The notes under the pieces are model-generated. The model was not told where the DNA came from and did no database searches. It saw nothing but the letters and a program-made list of their open reading frames with translations. DNA of 64,000 nt from Tsuneonella sediminis (GTDB lineage Bacteria > Pseudomonadota > Alphaproteobacteria > Sphingomonadales > Sphingomonadaceae), in assembly GCF_051912845.1 (NCBI RefSeq), contig NZ_JBNCBU010000001.1:1302001-1366000 (forward strand), written 5' to 3'. The stretch's first letter is position 1. Every line of letters starts with the position of its first letter. Position numbers and translations under genes: made by a program. Of this stretch, positions 42,740 through 50,339 are shown piece after piece.

Positions 42740-43454
42740 AAAGTGGATCATGCGGGCGATCGCTGGACTTGTGCTGGCGGCGCTGCCGGTCGCGCCGGCG
42801 GCGGCCGACGTGGTCGTGGCAGTCAGCGGACCGTCGGCCAAGACCTATCCCGTCGGCAAGAAGATCGGCCCGAACGACAAGATCGTACTTCAGGCCGGCG
42901 ACACGCTGACGGTGCTCGGAGCCGGGGGCACCCGCGTCCTGCGCGGGTCGGGTACTTACGTGCTCGCGAATTCGGCGGCGAGCGACCGCGGCAGCGCCTA
43001 TGCGCTGCTGACCCGCCAGCGCTCAGCGCAGCGGATGCGGACGGGGGCCGTGCGCGACGTCAATACCGGACCGGTCAGCCGGCCAAACCTGTGGTATGTC
43101 GATGTCCGGCAGGCCGGCCCGATGTGCATCGCCGATACGTCCGAGGTACGACTGTGGCGCCCGGTCACTTCGGGCGAGCAACTCTACGCGATCGGGATGG
43201 ACAGCGGGACTGCGTCGAGCAAGGCCAGCTTCAACGACGGCGACATGATCACGGTATGGGACCTGTCGCAGGCCCCGATTACCGACGGCTCGACCTACGT
43301 CATCGCTGGCGGAGACGGCAAACCCAACGAGATCACTTTCCGCGTGCTCGATTCGATCCCAGAAGATCCGGAGGACCTCGCCGCCCGGCTCATCGAAAAG
43401 GGCTGCACGGCCCAGCTCGAAGTCCTGACGTCGGCCCTCGCCGCAGCCGAATAG
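42726..43454 (+). CDS. Exported protein with FecR-like beta domain, partner of the cyclase
   Basis: A 242-residue protein with a signal peptide (cleavage near APAAA-D). The first mature part, VGKKIGPNDKIVLQAGDTLTVLG then RVLRGSGTY, is the strand pattern of FecR-type or SH3-like beta domains. The second half has two Cys (MCIADTSEV and EKGCTAQ) that could pair, and a beta-rich DITFRV-like region. Its start lies inside the cyclase gene, so the two are translationally coupled; a role as a periplasmic modulator of the CHASE2 sensor is inference. Confidence 0.7.
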   Translation: MSHSEKWIMRAIAGLVLAALPVAPAAADVVVAVSGPSAKTYPVGKKIGPNDKIVLQAGDTLTVLGAGGTRVLRGSGTYVLANSAASDRGSAYALLTRQRSAQRMRTGAVRDVNTGPVSRPNLWYVDVRQAGPMCIADTSEVRLWRPVTSGEQLYAIGMDSGTASSKASFNDGDMITVWDLSQAPITDGSTYVIAGGDGKPNEITFRVLDSIPEDPEDLAARLIEKGCTAQLEVLTSALAAAE

Positions 43455-43618
43455 CTGCCGCAGGGGCGGGTCGCATTCGTAAGGGGGTCTACGAGCTCCC
43501 GATATTGATCGACGCCGCGGCCGTTACTGGCGGCCGGCGCCGCCGCCTTCTGGCAAGTCCATTGCGAGGTGGGAATGGATGAGGCAGAATGTCCGGCAGG
43601 GGACAGGGAGGACTAGCT
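43455..43618. other. Spacer upstream of the pentaheme cytochrome
   Basis: 164 bases without a supportable gene. I see no clear terminator, no FNR-type TTGAT-N4-ATCAA box and no strong promoter; the last 20 bases hold the AGGGAGGA ribosome-binding site of the next gene. Confidence 0.4.
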
Positions 43619-44983
43619 GTGCGCTTCCAGGCGGTAAGGGGCCCGCTCTCGGCAATCCCGGCGATGCTCTTGCTGGTCGGCGCGCTGATGGCCGCCGGCT
43701 CGGCCTACGCGGCGGGCGGCCGATACCTCGGGGTCGCCAGCTGCGCAGGATCGACCTGTCACGGACGGGCGGAAGGCAACGGTGCCGTCGTCCGGCAGGA
43801 CGAGATCGCCACCTGGCAGGAACCGAGCAGCCCGTCGGGCGCGCACAGCCGGGCCTACGCGGTGCTCAACTCGCTGCGGGGCCGCCAGATCGCCGCGTCG
43901 CTCGGCATCGAATCCGCTACATCATCCAGCCAGTGCATCCAGTGCCATGCCACCCCGGCCGCTCCGGGAGAGCGCGGGGCGCGGTTCCAGTTGTCCGACG
44001 GCGTTGGATGCGAAAGCTGCCACGGAGCTGCCGATCGCTGGCTGGCGACCCACTATACCGTTTCGGGCACTCACGCGGCCAATGTCGCCGCCGGGTTGGT
44101 GCCGCTCGAAAATCCTCAGGTCCGGGCGCGGCTGTGCCTCGACTGTCATTACGCCGGTTCACAGGCTGGCCAGTTCGTGACCCACAACGTCATGGCGGCC
44201 GGCCATCCCCGGCTATCCTTCGAGCTAGACCTGTTCTCGGCGCTCCAGCAGCACCACGACGTCGATGGCGACTACGTCGCGCGAAAGGGCAACCTGTCGA
44301 GCATCCGACTCTGGGCAGTCGGCCAGGCGGAAGCGGTGCGGCGCCAGATGGCGGTGTTCCGCGACCCGGCACGCAGCAGCCAGGGCCTGTTTCCGGAATT
44401 CTACTTTTTCGACTGCCACAGCTGCCATCGCCCGATCACCGACGGGCCGCAGCGGCGCCTGACCTTCGAGACCAATCCCGGCCGGCCGATTCCCTTCGCC
44501 ACGCCGCCCTTCAATGACGAGAACATGATCATGCTCGCGGCCGCCGCGCGCACTCTCGCGCCCGGTCAGGCGGCCGCTTTTGCCGAAGCGACGGCCGCCT
44601 TCCACCGCGCGATGGGCCAGGGACGGCCCCAGACCGTGGCGGCCGCGCAGCGGCTGGAGGCGGCGGCCGGGGCGTTGTCCGACGCACTGTCGCGCCGGGG
44701 CTATGATTCGGCCGACGGCTTCCGCGTGGTGGCCGAGATCGCTGACCGGACGACGACGCCGCGCTTCACCGACTACGCCGGCTCGGCGCAGGCGGTCATG
44801 GCGCTCGACACCCTGCTGAACGCGATGGTTCGGGAGGGCAAGGTCACCGTGGGCGCAGCAGCGGGAATCCGGGCTTCGATCAACCGCGCCTACACCGCGG
44901 TCGCGAGTCCCGAGAGCTACAACCCCGCGGCATTTCGCGCCGCACTCGGCCAGGCGGCCCGCAGCATCGGCGCGCTGCGATGA
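43619..44983 (+). CDS. Periplasmic pentaheme cytochrome c (cytochrome c554-like)
   Basis: A 454-residue exported cytochrome with signal peptide (cleavage near AYAA). Five c-type heme sites: an atypical CAGSTCH (CX4CH, residues 42-48), then CIQCH (106), CESCH (131), CLDCH (173) and CHSCH (266). The AGHPRLSFELD segment near 195 resembles cytochrome c554-type multiheme proteins. The C-terminal ~180 residues lack heme sites and are helical. The GTG at 43619 has AGGGAGGA upstream and is preferred to an ATG at 43589. The stop overlaps the next start (ATGA). Confidence 0.88.
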   Translation: MRFQAVRGPLSAIPAMLLLVGALMAAGSAYAAGGRYLGVASCAGSTCHGRAEGNGAVVRQDEIATWQEPSSPSGAHSRAYAVLNSLRGRQIAASLGIESATSSSQCIQCHATPAAPGERGARFQLSDGVGCESCHGAADRWLATHYTVSGTHAANVAAGLVPLENPQVRARLCLDCHYAGSQAGQFVTHNVMAAGHPRLSFELDLFSALQQHHDVDGDYVARKGNLSSIRLWAVGQAEAVRRQMAVFRDPARSSQGLFPEFYFFDCHSCHRPITDGPQRRLTFETNPGRPIPFATPPFNDENMIMLAAAARTLAPGQAAAFAEATAAFHRAMGQGRPQTVAAAQRLEAAAGALSDALSRRGYDSADGFRVVAEIADRTTTPRFTDYAGSAQAVMALDTLLNAMVREGKVTVGAAAGIRASINRAYTAVASPESYNPAAFRAALGQAARSIGALR

Positions 44984-46953
44984 AACCGTCCCGGCTTACT
45001 GGCTGCCTCACGATCGCGCTGCTGCTCGGTTCGTGCGGCGGCGGCGGGGGAAGCAGTTCGGGCGGATCGACCGCGGCCCCCGCCCCGACCGCCCCGACCA
45101 CGCCGACTGCCGTTTACTCGGCGCCTGCGCAGGAAGCGCTGACCGTTGTCGACGTCCAGCGGATCATCGCCCAGGCGGCCGGTGAAGCGGACACCCGCAG
45201 GCGGCCGGCGACGATTGCGGTGACCGACCGGGTCGGCAACGTCCTCGGCGTGTTCGTCATGAACGGCACGATCAACCGTTCGCTGACCAGCCGACTCACC
45301 GCGACCGGTGTGCTCAACGACAAGGACGTCGACCTGCAGGGCACGAACGTCGACTCGGTGATCGCGGCGATCTCCAAGGCGCTGACGGGTGCCTACCTCT
45401 CGTCGGGCGGCAACGCGTTTTCCACCCGCACTGCGAGCGAGATCGTCCAAGCCAATTTTCCGCCCGCGCCCAGCACGGTCGGCCTCGAAAGCGGTCCGCT
45501 GTCGGGAGTGCAGTTCAGCCAGCTTCCCTGTTCCGACCTCAATACCCGCTTCGTGCCGAGTGGGGGGCCGGCAGCGTTCATCGGCCCCAAGCGCGCCCCG
45601 CTGGGCCTGGCGGCCGACCCCGGCGGGTTCCCGCTCTACAAGAACGGCGTTCTCGTCGGCGGAATCGGGGTAATGGCCGATGGCGACTACGCCTTCGACA
45701 CCAACGTGACGGACCTGCAGATCGACGACGAGGAAGCGATCGCTCTCGCCGGGCTTCAGGGCTTTGCCGCACCCGACACGATCACCGCAGACCGGATCAC
45801 CGTCGACGGCGTGGCGCTGCGCTACAGCGACATGCGGGTCGCGGACCTCAGCCCGTTAAAGACCAATTTCGCGGCAATCCAGGGCACGATCGGATTACTC
45901 GTCGCGGTCACCGGCTACAACGCGGGCGCGATCGTCCCCGGCACGCCCTATGGCACCGAGGCGAGCGGCTACCGCTTCGCAACCGCGGCGGAGTTCGCGT
46001 TTCCAGACGCGTTCGTTCTTTCCAACGGGAGCGGCACGAACCGCTATCCGATCCGCGGCGGCACCGACGCGGGGAGCGTCGCGCAGCCGCTGACCGCCGC
46101 CGAATCCCGCGCGATCCTCGAAGAAGCCTACAAGATCATGAGCCGCTCGCGCGCGCAGATCCGCCGGCCGCTCGACAGCCGGGCGCAGGTGACGATAAGC
46201 CTCGTCGATACCCACGGCAGCGTGCTGGGCATCGTCCGTGCGCCCGACGCGCCAATCTTCGGCACCGACGTTTCGCTCCAGAAGGCGCGCACGGTCACGT
46301 TCTTCTCCGGTCCCAACGCGGCGCAGGACCTTATCGCCAATCCCGATGCCGAAGTCGGCAACTACGTTGCCCGCGCGCGCACGTTCTTCAACGATGCCGC
46401 CGCGCTGACCGGCAGGTGGGCGTTCGGCGCGCGGTCCATCGGCAACCTTGCGCGGCCGCACTTCCCCGATGGCGAGGCCGGCCGACCCGAAGGCCCGTTT
46501 GGTCGCCCGATCGAGGATTTCAATCCGTTCGCCACGGGCCTGCAGGTCGCGCTCATCAAGTCGAACGTGCTCCAGCATGCGCTGTTCACCGAAGGCAAGC
46601 CGTTCAACGACACCGCGCCGCAGTGCACGCTCCTGCCCCCTACCCCGACGGGCAAACCCCGGCTGGCCAACGGGATGCAGATATTCTCGGGCGGGGTGCC
46701 GATCTACCGCAACGGACAACTCGTCGGCGGCATCGGGGTGTCGGGCGACGGCATCGACCAGGACGACATGATCAGCTTCCTCGGCGTGCACAACGGCGGC
46801 CTGCGGGTGGGCGGCATCGGCAACGCACCCAGCCCCATCCGCGCCGACCAGATCGTTATCCCGGTGGGGGCGGGGGTACGGCTGCGCTACGTCAATTGTC
46901 CGTTCGCGCCGTTTCTCGACACCAACGCCCAGAACGTCTGCCAGGGCCTCTAG
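44980..46953 (+). CDS. Lipoprotein with two GlcG/HbpS-like (heme-binding) domains
   Basis: A 657-residue lipoprotein: the signal ends LLLGSC and is followed by a Gly/Ser/Pro/Thr spacer. Two related halves each carry the GlcG/HbpS landmarks. The first has DVQRIIAQAAGEA, ...IAVTDRVGNVLGVFVMN and FPLYKNGVLVGGIGVMADGD (near 215-240); the second has AVTISLVDTHGSVLGIVRAP-like sequence and VPIYRNGQLVGGIGVSGDG (near 571). HbpS proteins bind heme in other bacteria; whether this one does is inference. Coupling to the pentaheme gene by an ATGA overlap suggests a joint role in heme or cytochrome function at the envelope. Confidence 0.8.
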   Translation: MKPSRLTGCLTIALLLGSCGGGGGSSSGGSTAAPAPTAPTTPTAVYSAPAQEALTVVDVQRIIAQAAGEADTRRRPATIAVTDRVGNVLGVFVMNGTINRSLTSRLTATGVLNDKDVDLQGTNVDSVIAAISKALTGAYLSSGGNAFSTRTASEIVQANFPPAPSTVGLESGPLSGVQFSQLPCSDLNTRFVPSGGPAAFIGPKRAPLGLAADPGGFPLYKNGVLVGGIGVMADGDYAFDTNVTDLQIDDEEAIALAGLQGFAAPDTITADRITVDGVALRYSDMRVADLSPLKTNFAAIQGTIGLLVAVTGYNAGAIVPGTPYGTEASGYRFATAAEFAFPDAFVLSNGSGTNRYPIRGGTDAGSVAQPLTAAESRAILEEAYKIMSRSRAQIRRPLDSRAQVTISLVDTHGSVLGIVRAPDAPIFGTDVSLQKARTVTFFSGPNAAQDLIANPDAEVGNYVARARTFFNDAAALTGRWAFGARSIGNLARPHFPDGEAGRPEGPFGRPIEDFNPFATGLQVALIKSNVLQHALFTEGKPFNDTAPQCTLLPPTPTGKPRLANGMQIFSGGVPIYRNGQLVGGIGVSGDGIDQDDMISFLGVHNGGLRVGGIGNAPSPIRADQIVIPVGAGVRLRYVNCPFAPFLDTNAQNVCQGL

Positions 46954-46957
46954 AGCG

Positions 46958-47665
46958 TCAAATCCGCCGCGCGCAGATCTCGAGGCCGATGTTCGTCAGG
47001 TCGTCGCCGATCGCGTTCATCAGATTGGTAAGCTGCGCCGACAGCTCGGCGCGGAAGGTTCCTTGCAGGTCCGCCGTCTGCGGGGCGTCGTTGTAGGCGA
47101 TTCGCATCGGTCCCCCGATGATGGCCGGGGCGATCGCGGGCATTCCCATCCGGTCGACCGAGACATAGGCCGATTCGGGATCGTTGCGGAAATTGAAGCT
47201 GGTCCCGGTCGTCGCCGCGATCGGCGGGTTGCCCTGCGGAGGAGCGAGATAGGGGAATGTACTGATCGGCGCCCGGTCGCTCGCGGGCGGATTGAGCGGC
47301 AGGTTGGCGAACGTGCGGAGGCTCTGCCCGCTTTCGGTCAGGTCGAGAAACAGGAAAGCGATGGTGATGTCGACCGTCTGGTCGTCCAGATCGCGGCCGT
47401 TGGGAAAATCCGCCGGGCGCGAGAGGTCGAAGGTCAGCGCGTCGGGCACGATGATCTCGCGCACGGTGCGCCCACCGGTATTGGGTACGATCTGGGTGAA
47501 ACACGGCTCGACATCGTAACTGAAGGTGGTCTGGCTACCGCTGCCCCCTGTCGCGGTGGCCGCGGGAGTCGGTGTCGCAGTTGCCGTGGGCGATCCCCCG
47601 CCCCCGCAGGCCGAGAGGGCCAGTGCGGCGACGAGCACGATGGCCGAAGCGGCGGCGCGCATCAC
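46958..47665 (-). CDS. Lipoprotein matching the C-terminal part of DUF4331
   Basis: A 235-residue lipoprotein: the signal ends LALSAC, followed by a Gly/Thr/Pro spacer. The body has IVPDALTFDLSRPADFPNGR, LDDQTVDITIAFL and FPYLAPP, which by memory is the closing part of DUF4331 proteins (VPD...NGR..DD..D...FPYL). The opening part of that family is in the next gene, so the domain seems split over two genes. Its ATG overlaps that gene's stop by 4 bases, so it is translated second. Function is unknown; it is probably anchored in the periplasm. Confidence 0.75.
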   Translation of the reverse strand: MMRAAASAIVLVAALALSACGGGGSPTATATPTPAATATGGSGSQTTFSYDVEPCFTQIVPNTGGRTVREIIVPDALTFDLSRPADFPNGRDLDDQTVDITIAFLFLDLTESGQSLRTFANLPLNPPASDRAPISTFPYLAPPQGNPPIAATTGTSFNFRNDPESAYVSVDRMGMPAIAPAIIGGPMRIAYNDAPQTADLQGTFRAELSAQLTNLMNAIGDDLTNIGLEICARRI

Positions 47666-48327
47666 AGCTGCCCTCCGAACCGCTGAGTCGTGCCCCAGAC
47701 CTTGATCGTCCCGTTGCCGCCGGCGAACCGGTCGCGCGGAACCTCGAGAATGAAGGCCGTGTCGTTCTGCGCGGCGAAGAAATCGCGCGTGTTGTTGAAA
47801 CGGATCTGGCCGGTGGTCCGCGATTCGCGCAGGCCTCGCGAATCGAAGAAGAATGGATCGTCGTGCAGCCCCGCACGCGCGCGGACCCCGTCCTTTTCGA
47901 GCACCGTCTCGACCGGCCCTTCGATCGTGCCGGTCACGCCGGGAACCCCCTGGAACCGCACGCCGTGCTCGTTCGGACGGGTGCCCTGGCCGAACTGCAC
48001 GCGGATGGTGATTTCAGGGGTGTCGTCCGGCGGCGCGGTCGAGATGAAGAGCTTGTAGAGCACGTCGCGGTCGTAGAACGCGGGTGCGTTCGGGTTGTTC
48101 GGGCCGCCGAACGTCATCGCCAGGCGCACCGTTCCCGGACCATGCCACGCGAATACGTCGGCGATATCGGCCGCCAGATCGGGAGTCGAATCGACCGAAG
48201 GATCGGTGCGGGTGGGCGGATCGAGATGGTCTGCGGCCCGGTTGGGCGCGCCCGCGAAGGTGACCACGGCAAGGAGCACGGCGGCCGAAGCCCCTGCACC
48301 TACAGTGAATTTCCCAATCCTGGGCAT
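47662..48327 (-). CDS. Exported DUF4331 N-terminal-type protein
   Basis: A 221-residue exported protein with an N-terminal hydrophobic signal (about 8-30). The mature start ADHLDPP and the later RARAGLHDDPFFFD and EVPRDRF are signatures of DUF4331. The usual C-terminal NGR/DD segment is missing and is instead encoded by the overlapping downstream lipoprotein gene. The pair sits divergent from the porin/decaheme genes, sharing a 140-bp promoter region, which suggests a common role. No enzymatic activity is known for the family. Confidence 0.8.
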   Translation of the reverse strand: MPRIGKFTVGAGASAAVLLAVVTFAGAPNRAADHLDPPTRTDPSVDSTPDLAADIADVFAWHGPGTVRLAMTFGGPNNPNAPAFYDRDVLYKLFISTAPPDDTPEITIRVQFGQGTRPNEHGVRFQGVPGVTGTIEGPVETVLEKDGVRARAGLHDDPFFFDSRGLRESRTTGQIRFNNTRDFFAAQNDTAFILEVPRDRFAGGNGTIKVWGTTQRFGGQL

Positions 48328-48409
48328 CGACGTATCTCCCCGCGGCTGGTGCGCGTCCCTCCATCGAAGCGGAGACATTCTCTGCCTCCAGCGAGATTCC
48401 GCAAGTTCT

Positions 48410-48421
48410 CAATTGCAATTG
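48410..48421. promoter_or_regulatory. 12-bp perfect palindrome in the divergent DUF4331/porin promoter region
   Basis: CAATTGCAATTG is fully symmetric and lies in the AT-rich gap between the DUF4331 pair (minus) and the porin-cytochrome pair (plus), 47 bases before the latter's preferred start. It is a candidate operator for co-regulation; the cognate regulator is not known. Confidence 0.4.
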
Positions 48422-48467
48422 TGGCAGATTTTCCTCACTTTTCCGAGTGGGAAGGGGCAAAATTCCT

Positions 48468-50339
48468 ATGGCTGCCGCGCTGACACTGTTGTCCGCACTG
48501 GCCCTGTCCTTGCAGACAGAGGGCCAATCGCCCGCTGTCGAAGCCGATTCGCCCCCGGCTGAGCCGCAGAACGACACGCGGCCATCGCCTCTTTCCGGAG
48601 CCGAGGATCCGCCGCCCGTCGACAACGAATCGATCGATGGCCGGCGGCGGCCGGGCTATGACGCCCCGCTGCCAGATCGCCTGACGCAGGACAATCCGGG
48701 AGCGGTGCGCGCACCGCCGCCCGAAGCCTTCCCGACCGACCAGATCCCCATCCCCGATCGCTGGCGGCTGATCGAAACGCTGGGCGTGGTCAAGGAACGC
48801 TGGTTCGATCCCTACCACCAGAACACCCTCAAGGGAGACCGGCCGCTCGATCCCGACAAGTGGCCACTGATCGAGGGGCACGATTGGTTCTTCACCGCAA
48901 GCCTGATCAGCGACACCGTGATCGAACCCCGGACCTTCCCGATCCCCGTGGGCCTGCAGACGACCGAGCGGCCGGGCAGCCTCGACGTGTTCGGGAAGGA
49001 TGCGAGCTACGTGCTGTCGCAGACGTTCATCGCCGGCGCGGCGCTGACGAAGGGCTCGACGGCCTTCAAGCCGCCCGACATCGAGTATCGCCTCGCGGTG
49101 GCGGTGAACCTCAACTACGTCGACGTGCCCGAGCGCCGGGTGCTGCTGGTCGAGCCCTCGGCGCCCAGCCACCGGTTCGACCACTTCGTCGGCGTGCAGG
49201 AAGCCTTCATCGACTACCACATCCGCAACACGTCGGACCGGTACGACTTCGATTCGATCCGCGTCGGCATCCAGCCGTTCCAGGCCGACTTCCGCGGTTT
49301 CCTGTTCAACGACCAGAACCTGGGCATCAGGCTGTTCGGCAACCGCGACAACAACCGGTTCCAGTATAACCTTGCCGCTTTCTGGCGCATATCGAAGGAC
49401 ACCAATTCGGGCCTCAATGACCTGACCACGCGGCCGCGCGACGACTGGCTTTTCGTCGCCAACGTCTATCGTCAGGACTTCCTCATCCCCGCTCTGACCA
49501 GCCAGGTGACTGTCGCCTACAACATGAACCGCGAAGGGGACGAGTTCACGTCGGACAAGAACGGGTTCCCGGTGCGTCCGGCCCTCCTCGGCAACATCCG
49601 CCCGCGCAACTACGATGTCGTTTATGTCGGCTACAACGCCGATGGCCGGATCGGTCGGATCAATCTCACCGCGAGCACCTATGGCGCCTTCGGGCAGGAC
49701 CGGTTCAACTTCTTTACCGACAAGACTGCAGTCATCCGGGCGTTCTTCGGCGCGGCCGAGCTCAGCTATGATCGCGACTGGATGCGCTTCCGGCTGTCCG
49801 GGCTGTGGGCCAGCGGCGACAAGGATCCGCACGACAACCGCGAGGGCGGTTTCGACGCGGTATTCGAGAACCCGGTCTTCGCCGGCGCGGACACCAGCTA
49901 CTGGATTCGCCAGACGATCCCGTTCGCCGGGGGCAGCCGCGCGGTATCAGTCAACGGCCGGAACGGGATTCTCAACTCGCTGCGCTCGTCAAAGGAAGAG
50001 GGCCAGTCCAATTTCAACAACCCCGGCACGATGATGGTCGGCGTCGGCGCCGACTTCGACCTTACCCCGACGCTGCGGGTCTCGGCGAACGCAAACCATC
50101 TGTGGTTCGAGAACACGAGCAGCCTGCAGGCCCTGCGCAACGAAGGGTCGATACCCCGGGAAATCGGGTGGGATCTCTCGGCCTCGGCGATCTGGCGGCC
50201 ATGGGCCAACCAGAACGCGGTCGCCCGGTTGTCGGCTGCCGCCCTGGTTCCGGGGGCGGGTTTCCGCGACCTGTTCGACAATTCGAACGGCAACCGTAAC
50301 TACTACTCGGTCCTTGCCAACGTGGTATTGAGCTACTGA
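48468..50339 (+). CDS. Outer-membrane beta-barrel protein paired with the decaheme cytochrome
   Basis: A 623-residue exported protein: short signal (MAAALTLLSALALSLQ), a Pro/Asp-rich spacer to about residue 100, then alternating amphipathic strands to a terminal aromatic residue (VLANVVLSY). That pattern is typical of outer-membrane barrels. Recognisable segments include FKPPDIEYRLAVAVNLNYVD, QPFQADFRGFLFNDQNLGIR, EGQSNFNNPG and REIGWDLSAS, a set I associate with large barrels next to multiheme cytochrome genes in other phyla. The stop codon shares a base with the decaheme ATG (TGATG). A conduit role, like the MtrB porin, is inference; no sequence relation to MtrB is claimed. A GTG at 48447 is an alternative start. 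Confidence 0.75.
   Translation: MAAALTLLSALALSLQTEGQSPAVEADSPPAEPQNDTRPSPLSGAEDPPPVDNESIDGRRRPGYDAPLPDRLTQDNPGAVRAPPPEAFPTDQIPIPDRWRLIETLGVVKERWFDPYHQNTLKGDRPLDPDKWPLIEGHDWFFTASLISDTVIEPRTFPIPVGLQTTERPGSLDVFGKDASYVLSQTFIAGAALTKGSTAFKPPDIEYRLAVAVNLNYVDVPERRVLLVEPSAPSHRFDHFVGVQEAFIDYHIRNTSDRYDFDSIRVGIQPFQADFRGFLFNDQNLGIRLFGNRDNNRFQYNLAAFWRISKDTNSGLNDLTTRPRDDWLFVANVYRQDFLIPALTSQVTVAYNMNREGDEFTSDKNGFPVRPALLGNIRPRNYDVVYVGYNADGRIGRINLTASTYGAFGQDRFNFFTDKTAVIRAFFGAAELSYDRDWMRFRLSGLWASGDKDPHDNREGGFDAVFENPVFAGADTSYWIRQTIPFAGGSRAVSVNGRNGILNSLRSSKEEGQSNFNNPGTMMVGVGADFDLTPTLRVSANANHLWFENTSSLQALRNEGSIPREIGWDLSASAIWRPWANQNAVARLSAAALVPGAGFRDLFDNSNGNRNYYSVLANVVLSY

Noticed and set aside
43455..43618. FNR-type anaerobic control box before the pentaheme gene
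   Set aside because: No TTGAT-N4-ATCAA-like sequence seen in this gap or in the other two intergenic regions of the island.
43589..43618. ATG 43589 as the start of the pentaheme cytochrome
   Set aside because: The GTG at 43619 has a strong AGGGAGGA site at the right distance and starts the signal peptide cleanly.
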